A DNA stretch of 18,613 bases, taken from the NCBI GenBank assembly GCA_900554605.1, contig USHU01000003.1, forward strand, positions 1-18,613, read 5' to 3'. A model generated the notes under the pieces. The model did not search any database and was not told where the DNA came from. It saw only the letters and a program-made list of their open reading frames with translations. Made by a program: the position numbers and the translations under genes. Source of the stretch: an uncultured Actinomyces sp. (GTDB taxonomy: Bacteria > Actinomycetota > Actinomycetes > Actinomycetales > Actinomycetaceae). This document shows, piece by piece, positions 7,283 to 15,170 of this stretch (position 1 is the stretch's first letter; every line of letters starts with the position of its first letter).

Positions 7283-8452
7283 TTAGCTATCGAATTTAAT
7301 CTCCTGAACACTCAATCGACCTTCGAGAAGTAGCTTGTGAATGAGGTTCTTTCCATGGTCTTTATTCTCAAGCGTTACGCCATACGCTGTAAGCAGGTTT
7401 ATAACCTTGTTCATCATTTCACTGCGATGGATTAAAGGATCTTTCTCATCAAAACACCGATAGAAGAAGACTAATGAGACATCGCTACTGTAGAGATGGA
7501 CTGCGTCGAAAATTGCCTGGAAGTATGAGTAGTCCGCGTCGCTCAAAGAGTGGCCGTAGAACTTGATGCACTGTGTATCTGATCGGACTACATCCCGGGC
7601 GTTTGGGCCGCCCAAACCGAGTAAGCGATACGTCTTTGTGAAAGGGCGTGCGATTGTATTGGTTAGTTGCTCTTTCCCATCGATTCCAAAGACGATCTCT
7701 TCCCCCTCGCGGCATAGACCGTGAATATTTGTATAGGCAATGCACTGGCCGCTCTCTTTGGTAGGAAGCTCGAACGGGCCGGTGTAGTTGAAACTAAGTA
7801 CTGAATAGCTTAAGAGGTGTTCGGGGGTGGAAGGAAGGTTCTCACTCAATAGCGTTTGCAAGTTTCTTGGTGCAGTTTGATAGTAATTTGCCTTCTGCTC
7901 GCAAACTGGTTCGGAGCTACACGTTTGCTGACGAAGATAGCTTGCGAACTGCTGTTCTAGCAGGTGAAGATCGTCGGTAAATAGTGCTAGAACGCTATCT
8001 GTTGAAATCCATTCGTCGATTTTTGACAGTCTCTTTTTGCAATATGACGCAATAATCTCGTGATCTTCGTCTGGTCGATAGTAGGGCCCTGGGTTACCCC
8101 AATAAGAGATCTTTGTGACTTCTGGAATATTTCCTGAAACCCACATTTCAATAGTCTTTTCGATGTCAAACCAATTCGCGTCTTGTTTGTTGCGCAAGAT
8201 CAAATCCCAAATTGTTGGGAATGCTGAAACTAACTCTTCAAGGGCGTGTGCGGCGTCGTCATCATCTTCGGTGAAATCTCTCTGATCGGTCTTGATTCGT
8301 GATGAGAAAAAATCAATAAACCGAGACCGCAGCCCACACTCCAGGTCAAAACCGTTTCCAATGATAAGCAGCTGGTGCCACGAAGAATTCGTATCACTGT
8401 TGGTGCTTGCCTGTTTTGTCTCTGTTTCCTCTGAGGGGCTCATAAAATTCAT
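7283..8452 (-). CDS. abiH: AbiH-family abortive-infection protein
   Basis: A 389-residue cytosolic protein with the AbiH hallmarks. Near the N-terminus is LLIIGNGFDLECGLRSRFIDFF (about residues 29-50), matching the GNGFD-x-GL nucleotide-site motif; in the middle is SVLSFNYTGPFE and an N-x-HG segment (YTNIHGLC); the C-terminal part has FYGHSLSDADYSYFQAIF. These motifs resemble the layout of SIR2-like NAD-processing folds, which is my inference, not an established activity here. AbiH proteins cause abortive phage infection in lactococci. The first 24 residues are polar and low-complexity. ATG 8452 follows GGAAG closely; ATG 8443 is an alternative. AT-rich relative to the flanks, as is usual for a transferred defence gene. 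Confidence 0.85.
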   Translation of the reverse strand: MNFMSPSEETETKQASTNSDTNSSWHQLLIIGNGFDLECGLRSRFIDFFSSRIKTDQRDFTEDDDDAAHALEELVSAFPTIWDLILRNKQDANWFDIEKTIEMWVSGNIPEVTKISYWGNPGPYYRPDEDHEIIASYCKKRLSKIDEWISTDSVLALFTDDLHLLEQQFASYLRQQTCSSEPVCEQKANYYQTAPRNLQTLLSENLPSTPEHLLSYSVLSFNYTGPFELPTKESGQCIAYTNIHGLCREGEEIVFGIDGKEQLTNTIARPFTKTYRLLGLGGPNARDVVRSDTQCIKFYGHSLSDADYSYFQAIFDAVHLYSSDVSLVFFYRCFDEKDPLIHRSEMMNKVINLLTAYGVTLENKDHGKNLIHKLLLEGRLSVQEIKFDS

Positions 8453-8728
8453 CTACTTCCATATGAGAACTGGCGGAGAACTCGCGAGGAACTGCAGCAT
8501 TGCAGTAGGACGCGTGGTTTCAATGCTAAACGTTCAAAGCCTAACCGATGCACATTAGGTAATACTCCGCCTCAGAGAGCCGAGGACAAAGCGTGGTGTT
8601 CAGAATTTTTGCAGCTTAAGAGTAGAATCGCTTCGTACTTGATCGATCGGCGTTGAGTGTATTGAAGCATCGTCGCTTCAGTAGTAGACGCTGTGTTGTT
8701 GTCTTTTTTGATGGAAAATGAGGCGAAT
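8453..8728. promoter_or_regulatory. Divergent intergenic region between abiH and hsdM
   Basis: This 276-bp gap must carry the promoters of both divergent genes. I see no convincing -35/-10 pair. A small dyad, TGAAGC (8663-8668) with GCTTCA (8675-8680), and the near-palindrome CTGCAGCATTGCAG (8491-8504) are the only structures; neither is strong. Confidence 0.35.
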
Positions 8729-10309
8729 ATGACTGCGGAAAATGAACGGGCGGAGCTCCATAAAACAATCTGGCGTATTGCCAATGATTTGCGTGGAAGT
8801 GTTGACGGCTGGGACTTTAAAAGTTATGTTCTCGTTTTTCTCTTCTATCGTTTCATTTCAGAAAATCTAACGGAGTACGTCAACGCGTCAGAGCGTGAAG
8901 CGATTCTGGTAGATGGTGGAAGTATCGATGAAGCGAATGCTTTTGACTACGCAGCTCTGAGTGATGAAGTTGCTGAAAGTGACCGCGCTGGAATCATCAA
9001 AGACAAGGGCTTTTTTATTCGCCCATCGGATCTGTTTGCGAACGTTCGCGCGCGGGCTGCATCCGATGAGAACCTGAATGAAACTTTAGCTCAGGCATTC
9101 CGTTCAATTGAAGATTCCGCCAAAGGTAGTGGCTCTGAGTCTGATTTGCGTGGGCTATTCGACGATGTGGATGTGAACGCGACAAAGCTAGGTAATACCG
9201 TTGCAGAGCGTAATGCAAAGCTTGTCAAGATCATGGAATCAATCGGTGACTTACCGTTTGATCATGGAAGCGCGAAAATCGATGCGTTCGGTGATGCCTA
9301 TGAATTTTTGATGAAAATGTACGCGTCTAGTGCTGGAAAGTCTGGGGGTGAATTTTATACTCCGCAAGAGGTGGCTCAGGTTTTAGCAATGATCGCGGCG
9401 GATGGCCGTAAGAAAGTTGGCCGGGTATACGATCCTTGTGCGGGATCGGGGTCGTTGCTCCTTAAATTTGCGAAGATTCTTGGTGTCGAAAATGTCGGAT
9501 CATTTTACGGCCAGGAAATCAACCTCACGACATACAACTTGTGTCGGATCAATATGTTTCTGCACGATGTGAATTTCTCCAAATTTGATATTGCATTGGG
9601 GGATACCCTGACTGCCCCAGCTCATTGGGACGCACAACCTTTCGACGCAATTGTCTCGAATCCGCCGTACTCAACTAAGTGGGAAGGGGACGACAACCCA
9701 GCGCTCATATCTGATCCGCGTTTTGCTCCTGCCGGAAAACTTGCACCTCAATTGAGAGCAGACTTGGCCTTCACGATGCACATGCTGCATTGGCTGGCGG
9801 AGGACGGAACTGCTGCAATTGTAGAGTTTCCCGGCGTCCTGTACCGCGGTGCCGCTGAAGGAAAGATTCGCCGTTACCTGGTGGAGAACAACTTCGTGCA
9901 TGCGGTCATTCAGCTGCCGCCGAACCTGTTCTTCGGGACAACGATTGCGACCTGCATCATAGTGTTGAAAAAGGCGCGCCCCGACCACAGTGTCCTCTTC
10001 CTAGACGCGTCCACCGAGTTCGTGCGTGAAGGGAACAAGAATCGACTGGCGTCGGAGAACCAGGGGCGGATCCTCTCCCTGCTGTCCGAGCGTCAGACGG
10101 TAGATCACGTGGCCGCGTTGGTGTCTATCGACGATATCGAGGACAACGACTGGAACCTATCAGTGTCTTCTTACGTCGAGCCTGAGGACACGCGCGAGCA
10201 GGTGGACATCGTCGAGTTGAACGCCCGCATCGCCGGCATCGTGGAGCGCCAGCAGGTGCTGCGCGCCTCTATCGACGTGATAGTCGCAGAATTGGAGGCC
10301 GACCGATGA
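8729..10309 (+). CDS. hsdM: Type I restriction-modification system methyltransferase subunit HsdM
   Basis: The 526-residue N6-adenine methyltransferase subunit of a type I system; two HsdM plus one HsdS form the modification enzyme, and HsdR is added for restriction. The N-terminal helical HsdM_N domain is visible (ELHKTIWRIANDLRGSVDGW, then FKSYVLVFLFYRFISENL). The catalytic domain has GGEFYTPQEVAQVL (206-220), SAM motif I VYDPCAGSGSLL (233-244) and the gamma-class catalytic motif IVSNPPYSTKW (308-318). I chose ATG 8729 because GAGG stands 5 nt before it; upstream in-frame GTG 8693 and ATG 8711 lack a ribosome site. The last 4 nt overlap hsdS (ATGA). The final third appears more GC-rich than the first two thirds, suggesting a recombination mosaic. 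Confidence 0.95.
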   Translation: MTAENERAELHKTIWRIANDLRGSVDGWDFKSYVLVFLFYRFISENLTEYVNASEREAILVDGGSIDEANAFDYAALSDEVAESDRAGIIKDKGFFIRPSDLFANVRARAASDENLNETLAQAFRSIEDSAKGSGSESDLRGLFDDVDVNATKLGNTVAERNAKLVKIMESIGDLPFDHGSAKIDAFGDAYEFLMKMYASSAGKSGGEFYTPQEVAQVLAMIAADGRKKVGRVYDPCAGSGSLLLKFAKILGVENVGSFYGQEINLTTYNLCRINMFLHDVNFSKFDIALGDTLTAPAHWDAQPFDAIVSNPPYSTKWEGDDNPALISDPRFAPAGKLAPQLRADLAFTMHMLHWLAEDGTAAIVEFPGVLYRGAAEGKIRRYLVENNFVHAVIQLPPNLFFGTTIATCIIVLKKARPDHSVLFLDASTEFVREGNKNRLASENQGRILSLLSERQTVDHVAALVSIDDIEDNDWNLSVSSYVEPEDTREQVDIVELNARIAGIVERQQVLRASIDVIVAELEADR

Positions 10310-11520
10310 GTCGCCTCGCCGAGCTGATCGCGCAGTTGTGCCCGGATGGGGTGGAGTATCGAGCCCTTGGTGATGTCGGAGTTTTTGTTCGAGGAGGAGG
10401 CCTCCAGAAGTCTGACTTCGTCGAAGCTGGCATGCCCTGTGTTCATTACGGGCAGATCCATACACGTTTTGGTATTTCGACGAGTGAGGCTGTCTCCTCT
10501 GTATCTGAAGCACAATTCGCTCGACTGAAACATGCCGAATACGGTGATCTATTGATCGCGACGACGAGCGAGGATGATGAAGCCGTCGGGAAAGCGACAG
10601 CTTGGCTCGGTGATGGGGAAGTGGCCATTAGTGGCGACATGTTTTACTACCGTCACAATCTCGAGCCGAAATATGTTTCGTATTTCTTCGCATCTGGTTC
10701 ATTCCGGGAACAGAAGCGGCCGTACCTGACGGGAGCAAAGGTTCGTCGCATCGCCGATAAGGGGCTTTTGCGTATTCAAATTCCTGTTCCTTCGCTGGAA
10801 GTCCAGCGTGAGATCGTCAGAATATTGGATCAGTTCACGAGGCTGGAAGCGGAGCTGGAAGCGGAGCTGGAAGCACGGCGGACCCAGTACGAGCATTACC
10901 GTAACCACTTGCTCTCCTATGAATCACTGGCTGCTCGCGGCCCGGTCGATGTGATTGAGTTGCAAGATGTCGGTGTTGTTCGAATGTGTAAACGAATACA
11001 TAAGGCTGAGACAAGCATTCAGGGCGATATTCCTTTCTTTAAGATATCCACATTTGGCGGAACGCCAACATCCTTCATTTCTGCTGAACTGTATGAGAAA
11101 TATAAAGAAAAATACCCTTATCCCAAGCAGGGTGACCTTCTGATTTCAGCTGCTGGCACCATCGGACAAATTGTTCGGTTTGATGGAGCTGATGCATATT
11201 TTCAGGACTCAAATATTGTCTGGCTCGAACATGACGAATCGATTGTTCTAAATCGCTATCTATACTATGTCTATCTGAATACAAGATGGACTACTGATGG
11301 AGGAACGATCAAGCGTCTGTACAACAGTAGAATTCTGCAACAACGAATTTGTGTTCCTCCGATAGAGACGCAAATTGTCATTGCCGATCTGTTGGACCGC
11401 TTTGATGCCCTCGTGAACGACGTTTCGTCGGGTCTGCCCGCTGAAATCGAAGCACGCCGTACTCAGTACGAGTATTATCGGGATCGCCTACTGTCCTTTC
11501 CTGAGAAGCTGGCGGACTAA
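10306..11520 (+). CDS. hsdS: Type I restriction-modification specificity subunit HsdS
   Basis: The 404-residue DNA-recognition subunit. It has the usual two half-subunits: target domain 1 (about residues 15-160), central conserved spacer (about 175-205, ending LEARRTQYEHYRNHLLSY), target domain 2 (about 215-360) and a C-terminal copy of the conserved region (AEIEARRTQYEYYRDRLLSF, ending at about 401). Each target domain ends with the typical P-P/S-x-E-x-Q segment (IPVPSLEVQREIV; VPPIETQIVIAD). The spacer contains a 12-bp tandem repeat encoding LEAE-LEAE-LEAR, considered separately. Translation is coupled to hsdM by the ATGA overlap. Target sequence cannot be read from the protein. A strong hairpin follows the stop. 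Confidence 0.95.
   Translation: MSRLAELIAQLCPDGVEYRALGDVGVFVRGGGLQKSDFVEAGMPCVHYGQIHTRFGISTSEAVSSVSEAQFARLKHAEYGDLLIATTSEDDEAVGKATAWLGDGEVAISGDMFYYRHNLEPKYVSYFFASGSFREQKRPYLTGAKVRRIADKGLLRIQIPVPSLEVQREIVRILDQFTRLEAELEAELEARRTQYEHYRNHLLSYESLAARGPVDVIELQDVGVVRMCKRIHKAETSIQGDIPFFKISTFGGTPTSFISAELYEKYKEKYPYPKQGDLLISAAGTIGQIVRFDGADAYFQDSNIVWLEHDESIVLNRYLYYVYLNTRWTTDGGTIKRLYNSRILQQRICVPPIETQIVIADLLDRFDALVNDVSSGLPAEIEARRTQYEYYRDRLLSFPEKLAD
10842..10874 (+). repeat. 12-bp tandem repeat in the hsdS central spacer (2.75 copies)
   Basis: GCTGGAAGCGGA occurs at 10842-10853 and 10854-10865, followed by the partial unit GCTGGAAGC at 10866-10874. The period is a multiple of three, so changes in copy number keep the frame and insert or remove the four residues LEAE in the helical spacer between the two target recognition domains. 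Confidence 0.9.
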
Positions 11521-11526
11521 CGAAGC

Positions 11527-11555
11527 GAGGGGGCGGGTCTGTGACCCGCCCCCTC
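11527..11555. terminator. Hairpin terminator after hsdS, shared with the DUF2188 gene
   Basis: GAGGGGGCGGGTC (11527-11539) pairs perfectly with GACCCGCCCCCTC (11543-11555) around a three-base loop TGT. There is no T run on either side. It lies between the converging ends of hsdS (11520) and the DUF2188 gene (11564), so it can end both transcripts and separates hsdR from the hsdMS transcript. Confidence 0.75.
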
Positions 11556-11563
11556 AGTGGAAG

Positions 11564-11791
11564 CTAGCCCTTTCTGCTACGAGGGTCGTTTCCAGGCTTG
11601 ATCGTGTCTTGCTGACGGATCTGACCGTTCTGGCCACGCGTGAGCAGCTCGCCGCCTCCCTGATTAATCAGGATTGTACGGCCGCTTGCCTGTGCTTCTG
11701 CCTGCGTCGGTTTAACAACGGAGGCGCGCCTTGCGTTAGGAGCAAAAACACCCCAACCATCACCGTGCCTTCTAACTTCTCTTTTATTCAC
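11564..11791 (-). CDS. Small DUF2188-family protein, antisense-oriented within the hsd locus
   Basis: A 75-residue soluble, basic protein that matches the DUF2188 pattern: HGDGWGVFAPNARRAS near the N-terminus, a TQAEAQASGRTI helix, and NQGGGELLTRGQNGQIR with a closing DTIKPGNDP. The function of the family is not established; the size and charge suggest nucleic-acid or protein binding. Start choice is firm: GTG at 11791 is preceded by the perfect site AAGGAGGTGA (11797-11806) at 5 nt. A longer frame back to 11938 has no such support. It is transcribed against the flanking hsdS and hsdR genes, so it has its own promoter. It may be a regulator or accessory of the restriction system, or a passenger. 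Confidence 0.85.
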   Translation of the reverse strand: MNKREVRRHGDGWGVFAPNARRASVVKPTQAEAQASGRTILINQGGGELLTRGQNGQIRQQDTIKPGNDPRSRKG

Positions 11792-11838
11792 TATTCTCAC
11801 CTCCTTCAGGGCAACGAAGGAACAATAAAACGACGCAC

Positions 11839-11854
11839 CTGCACTTGCGTGCAG
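11839..11854. promoter_or_regulatory. Hairpin/dyad upstream of the DUF2188 gene
   Basis: CTGCAC (11839-11844), loop TTGC, GTGCAG (11849-11854), followed on the plus strand by TTTT. It lies in the 5' leader of the DUF2188 gene. It could be an operator, a leader hairpin or a weak plus-strand terminator; the sequence does not decide. Confidence 0.45.
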
Positions 11855-11908
11855 TTTTAGTAGGCAGACAGACAATTGATCGTTATTTTCAATCATGGTT
11901 AAAAACTT

Positions 11909-11930
11909 GTCGCAAATGAAGGTTTGCGGC
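11909..11930. promoter_or_regulatory. Inverted repeat upstream of hsdR
   Basis: GTCGCAAA (11909-11916), a 6-nt centre, then TTTGCGGC (11923-11930): seven Watson-Crick pairs and one T-G. The dyad stands about 95 bp before the hsdR start, between it and the divergent DUF2188 gene, a suitable place for an operator controlling either gene. Confidence 0.45.
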
Positions 11931-12024
11931 ATTAGCATCGAGCTAACAGTTGCAAGTGGAAGAAGCGCTCTCCGGGCGCTTCGGCCTCGTCAACAAGAAA
12001 GCGCAGTTACGAAAGGAGAACGCG

Positions 12025-15000
12025 ATGGTCACTGCCGCCCGTCCACGAATTGAACCTATCGTCGTCAGCGATGAATCAACGGTCGTTGGCCTCTACGAGC
12101 CTGCGCGTTCAACGCAAAGCGAATACCAAAGCGAGGCTGCTCTTGAAGACGCGCTGATTGTCCAGCTACGCGCTCAAGCCTACGAATATCTTGATATTCA
12201 TGATTCGGATGGGCTCACAGCTAACTTGCGAAACCAGCTCGAAGCGCTCAACGATTATTGCTTCACTGATGACGAATGGGAACGCTTTTATCAGCAGTCA
12301 ATTGTCAATGTTCCATCGGATGAGCCTAATTCAGTGATCGCGAAAGCTCGGCGTATTCACGAAGACTACGTTCAGGTTCTTACGCGTGACGATGGAACAA
12401 TCAAAAATATTCGTCTTATCGATAAGACCAATATTCATCGCAATAAACTACAAGTTATTAGGCAATTTGCTATCGATACTGGAGAGCGAAAGAACCGGTA
12501 CGATGTCACGATTCTTGTGAATGGCTTGCCCCTGATTCATATTGAGCTTAAGCGCCGAGGCAAAGCGCTCAGAGAGGCCTTCAATCAGATCAACCGTTAT
12601 CAACGGGATTCATTTCATGCTGCAGCCGGAGACGGGCTCTTCGGATACGTTCAGATCTTCATTATTTCGAACGGTGCGCACACCAAGTACTACTCCAACA
12701 CGGTTCGGCTTCAGCATTTAACTGAAAATCATGGGCACCGACGCGAGGTAAAGGCCGCAAATGCTCGTTCATTTGAGTTCACCTCATGGTGGACCGATGC
12801 GGCGAACAATCAGATTCCCGACTTGACTGATTTCACTGCAACATTCCTTGCGCAGCGGACAATTCTGTCAATCCTCACGCGGTACTGCGTTCTAAATGTT
12901 CAGAACGAATTGCTCGTTATGCGTCCTTATCAGATTGCAGCAACAGAGGCGATTCTTCAACGCATCAAGACAGCCTCGATGAACAAAAAGACAGGCACCG
13001 TAGCTGCGGGTGGGTATATCTGGCACACAACGGGATCAGGGAAAACTCTCACATCCTTCAAGACCGCGAAGCTTGCCGCTGGAATGGAAGGTATTGATAA
13101 GGTCCTCTTTGTTGTTGACCGTAAAGATCTCGATCATCAAACCATTCGTGAATACAACAGCTTTGCCGCAGGGACAGTTTCGGCAAATCAATCAACTCGA
13201 CAGCTCGCTGTTCAAATCAACGATCCTTCAGTACCGATCATCGTCACGACCATCCAAAAGCTGGCGACCTTCGTTAAAAGTAACCGAGGGCATTCCATCT
13301 ATGACGGACATGTTGTTCTAATCTTCGATGAGTGCCACCGAAGTCAATTTGGAGATATGCACCGGTACATTACGCGCGCATTCAGGAACTATCACCTTTT
13401 CGGTTTTACTGGAACACCGATTTTTGCAGAAAACGCTCCGTCCTCTGGGAAGACAAATCTGCGGACGACTGCTCAAGCCTTTGGCGACCAGCTCCACTGC
13501 TACACAATCGTTGATGCGATTCGTGATGGCAATGTTCTTCCCTTCCGGATTGATTACATCAACACCTTCAGTGTGCGCGAAGGAGTCGAGAACTACGACG
13601 TTGAGGGGATTGACACGGAGAGCGCGTTCATGGACAGGCGTCGTATCGGTGCGATCGTTTCGTACATTTTGGAGCATTTCGATCAAAAGACGAAGCGTAG
13701 TTCCTCATACGAGCTGAAAGACCAACGCGTCAGCGGTTTCAATTCGCTATTGGCCACTTCATCCATCAAGGCGGCCCGTGCTTACTATCGTGAATTTGAG
13801 CGTCAGCAAGAAGACCTGCCCTTGGATAAGCGACGGAGCGTTGGCATTATTTTCTCGTATGCGCCAAATGACGAAGCTCCAGGAACTGGTCTATTAGCTG
13901 AAGAATCGATGGATCCCTCGGCGCTATCTCTTGACGATCGCGCCTTCTTGGATGATGCGATTGCTACATACAACGACCGATTCGGGACTAACTTCGGCAC
14001 CGACGCGTCGGGTTTTGAAAACTACTACGAGCACCTTTCAAAAGCCCTAACAGAGAAGAGGATCGATCTGGTCATTGTTGTGGACATGTTCCTCACCGGT
14101 TTCGACTCAAAGACCCTCAATACTCTGTGGGTTGATAAAAACCTGCATGCTCACGGTTTGATTCAGGCGTTCTCGCGCACCAACCGGATTCTGAATTCGG
14201 TGAAAACCTATGGGAATATCGTTTGTTTCCGAAACCTCGAGGAGGAAACAAACGAGGCTATTGCTCTCTTTGGAAACAAAGAAGCCCGCAGTCAGGTCTT
14301 ATTGCGTCCCTATAGGGAATATCTTGACAAGTACAACGAGGCGCTGGACGCGTTAGCTGGGGAATTCCCGTTGCCGTTGGGGTCCATTGCATCCGAGGGT
14401 GAGCAGAAGCGTTTCATCCAACTCATGGGGCAGATTTTGAGGTTACGAAATATTCTGACTGCCTTCGATGACTTCGAAGAAGACGATCGAGTCAGCTCAC
14501 GCGACCTTGAAGACTATCGCAGTATTTACCTTGACCTGTATCACGAGGTTCGTCAACGCGCTGAAGTGGAAAAAGAACCCATTGCCGATGACTTGGTATT
14601 TGAAATGGAGCTTGTTAAGCAGGTAGATATCAATGTCGATTACATCCTCATGCTGATTGAACAGCATAGGAATGATTCGGCAGATGGGGGAGACCGTGAA
14701 ATCCCCGTTGAAATCAGTCGTGCGCTTGCTTCATCACCGATGATGCGTGGAAAACGAGATCTCATCGAAGAGTTCTACCGCCGAGCCAGCTTGAAAGGTA
14801 ATATTCCGAACGCATTCGGGAATTTCGTTATCGAGTGTCGAGAAAAGGAGCTTTCAGACCTTATTGCGGCTCAGCGATTGGGCCAAGGCGCACGCGATTT
14901 TGCGTATGGGTGCCTGAATGAGGGTTACGTGCCCGATGAAGGAACCGGACTTGCAGCCATTCTTCCCCCCGTACGCCGTTTTGGTGGGGGAGGTGACCGC

Positions 15001-15081
15001 GAAAAACTGCGTGCCCACGTACGTGAATTGCTCCAGGAATGGGTAGAACGTTTCTCTGGACTGGGTGGATTTGAATTATGA
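12025..15081 (+). CDS. hsdR: Type I restriction-modification system endonuclease/translocase subunit HsdR
   Basis: The 1018-residue motor and nuclease subunit of the type I enzyme. The N-terminal nuclease domain has the PD-(D/E)xK residues D160 (NRYDVTILVNG) and E174/K176 (HIELKRRG), followed by the AFNQINRY segment. The SF2 helicase core shows Walker A HTTGSGKT (334-341), motif II FDECHRSQFGD, motif III FGFTGTPIF and motif VI LIQAFSRTNRI, with MFLTGFDSKTLNTLWVDKN before it. A helical C-terminal region contacts the HsdM/HsdS core. I chose ATG 12025 because AAAGGAG lies 6 nt upstream; the frame extends to TTG 11950 without a ribosome site. Unusually, it is separated from hsdS by a terminator and a reverse gene, so it is transcribed independently. 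Complete length, no visible damage. Confidence 0.95.
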   Translation: MVTAARPRIEPIVVSDESTVVGLYEPARSTQSEYQSEAALEDALIVQLRAQAYEYLDIHDSDGLTANLRNQLEALNDYCFTDDEWERFYQQSIVNVPSDEPNSVIAKARRIHEDYVQVLTRDDGTIKNIRLIDKTNIHRNKLQVIRQFAIDTGERKNRYDVTILVNGLPLIHIELKRRGKALREAFNQINRYQRDSFHAAAGDGLFGYVQIFIISNGAHTKYYSNTVRLQHLTENHGHRREVKAANARSFEFTSWWTDAANNQIPDLTDFTATFLAQRTILSILTRYCVLNVQNELLVMRPYQIAATEAILQRIKTASMNKKTGTVAAGGYIWHTTGSGKTLTSFKTAKLAAGMEGIDKVLFVVDRKDLDHQTIREYNSFAAGTVSANQSTRQLAVQINDPSVPIIVTTIQKLATFVKSNRGHSIYDGHVVLIFDECHRSQFGDMHRYITRAFRNYHLFGFTGTPIFAENAPSSGKTNLRTTAQAFGDQLHCYTIVDAIRDGNVLPFRIDYINTFSVREGVENYDVEGIDTESAFMDRRRIGAIVSYILEHFDQKTKRSSSYELKDQRVSGFNSLLATSSIKAARAYYREFERQQEDLPLDKRRSVGIIFSYAPNDEAPGTGLLAEESMDPSALSLDDRAFLDDAIATYNDRFGTNFGTDASGFENYYEHLSKALTEKRIDLVIVVDMFLTGFDSKTLNTLWVDKNLHAHGLIQAFSRTNRILNSVKTYGNIVCFRNLEEETNEAIALFGNKEARSQVLLRPYREYLDKYNEALDALAGEFPLPLGSIASEGEQKRFIQLMGQILRLRNILTAFDDFEEDDRVSSRDLEDYRSIYLDLYHEVRQRAEVEKEPIADDLVFEMELVKQVDINVDYILMLIEQHRNDSADGGDREIPVEISRALASSPMMRGKRDLIEEFYRRASLKGNIPNAFGNFVIECREKELSDLIAAQRLGQGARDFAYGCLNEGYVPDEGTGLAAILPPVRRFGGGGDREKLRAHVRELLQEWVERFSGLGGFEL

Positions 15082-15170
15082 GTGAGCTGCCGGAGCGTGA
15101 TCTCTGTGCTTACTTGGAAGAACTGAGGATCAATAGACTTATTGAGACAAGCATTAGCGCTATTGATTAA
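15078..15170 (+). CDS. 30-codon frame overlapping the hsdR stop (possible truncated gene)
   Basis: ATG at 15078 overlaps the hsdR TGA in an ATGA junction like those at hsdM/hsdS and mcrB/mcrC. It encodes MSELPERDLCAYLEELRINR followed by ten more residues to TAA. The amphipathic, acidic start looks like the N-terminus of a real protein, and the frame stops just where the convergent gene at 15160-15561 begins to overlap it. It could be the stub of a fourth gene of the type I operon cut off by the neighbouring insertion, or a small coupled protein. I do not recognise it. Confidence 0.4.
   Translation: MSELPERDLCAYLEELRINRLIETSISAID

Noticed and set aside
8663..8680. Dyad TGAAGC-N6-GCTTCA before hsdM as an operator
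   Set aside because: A six-base arm is expected by chance at this length; mentioned only within the intergenic entry.
11876..11904. Promoter TTGATC-N17-TTAAAA for hsdR
   Set aside because: Spacing is ideal but the -10 matches only 3 of 6 consensus bases; not strong enough to list as a promoter.
11792..11938. N-terminal extension of the DUF2188 protein to 124 residues
   Set aside because: The perfect AAGGAGGTGA at 11797-11806 sets the start at GTG 11791; the upstream part reads unlike the family and overlaps the dyads.
11950..12024. Longer N-terminus for HsdR from TTG 11950
   Set aside because: No ribosome site there, whereas ATG 12025 has AAAGGAG at 6 nt.
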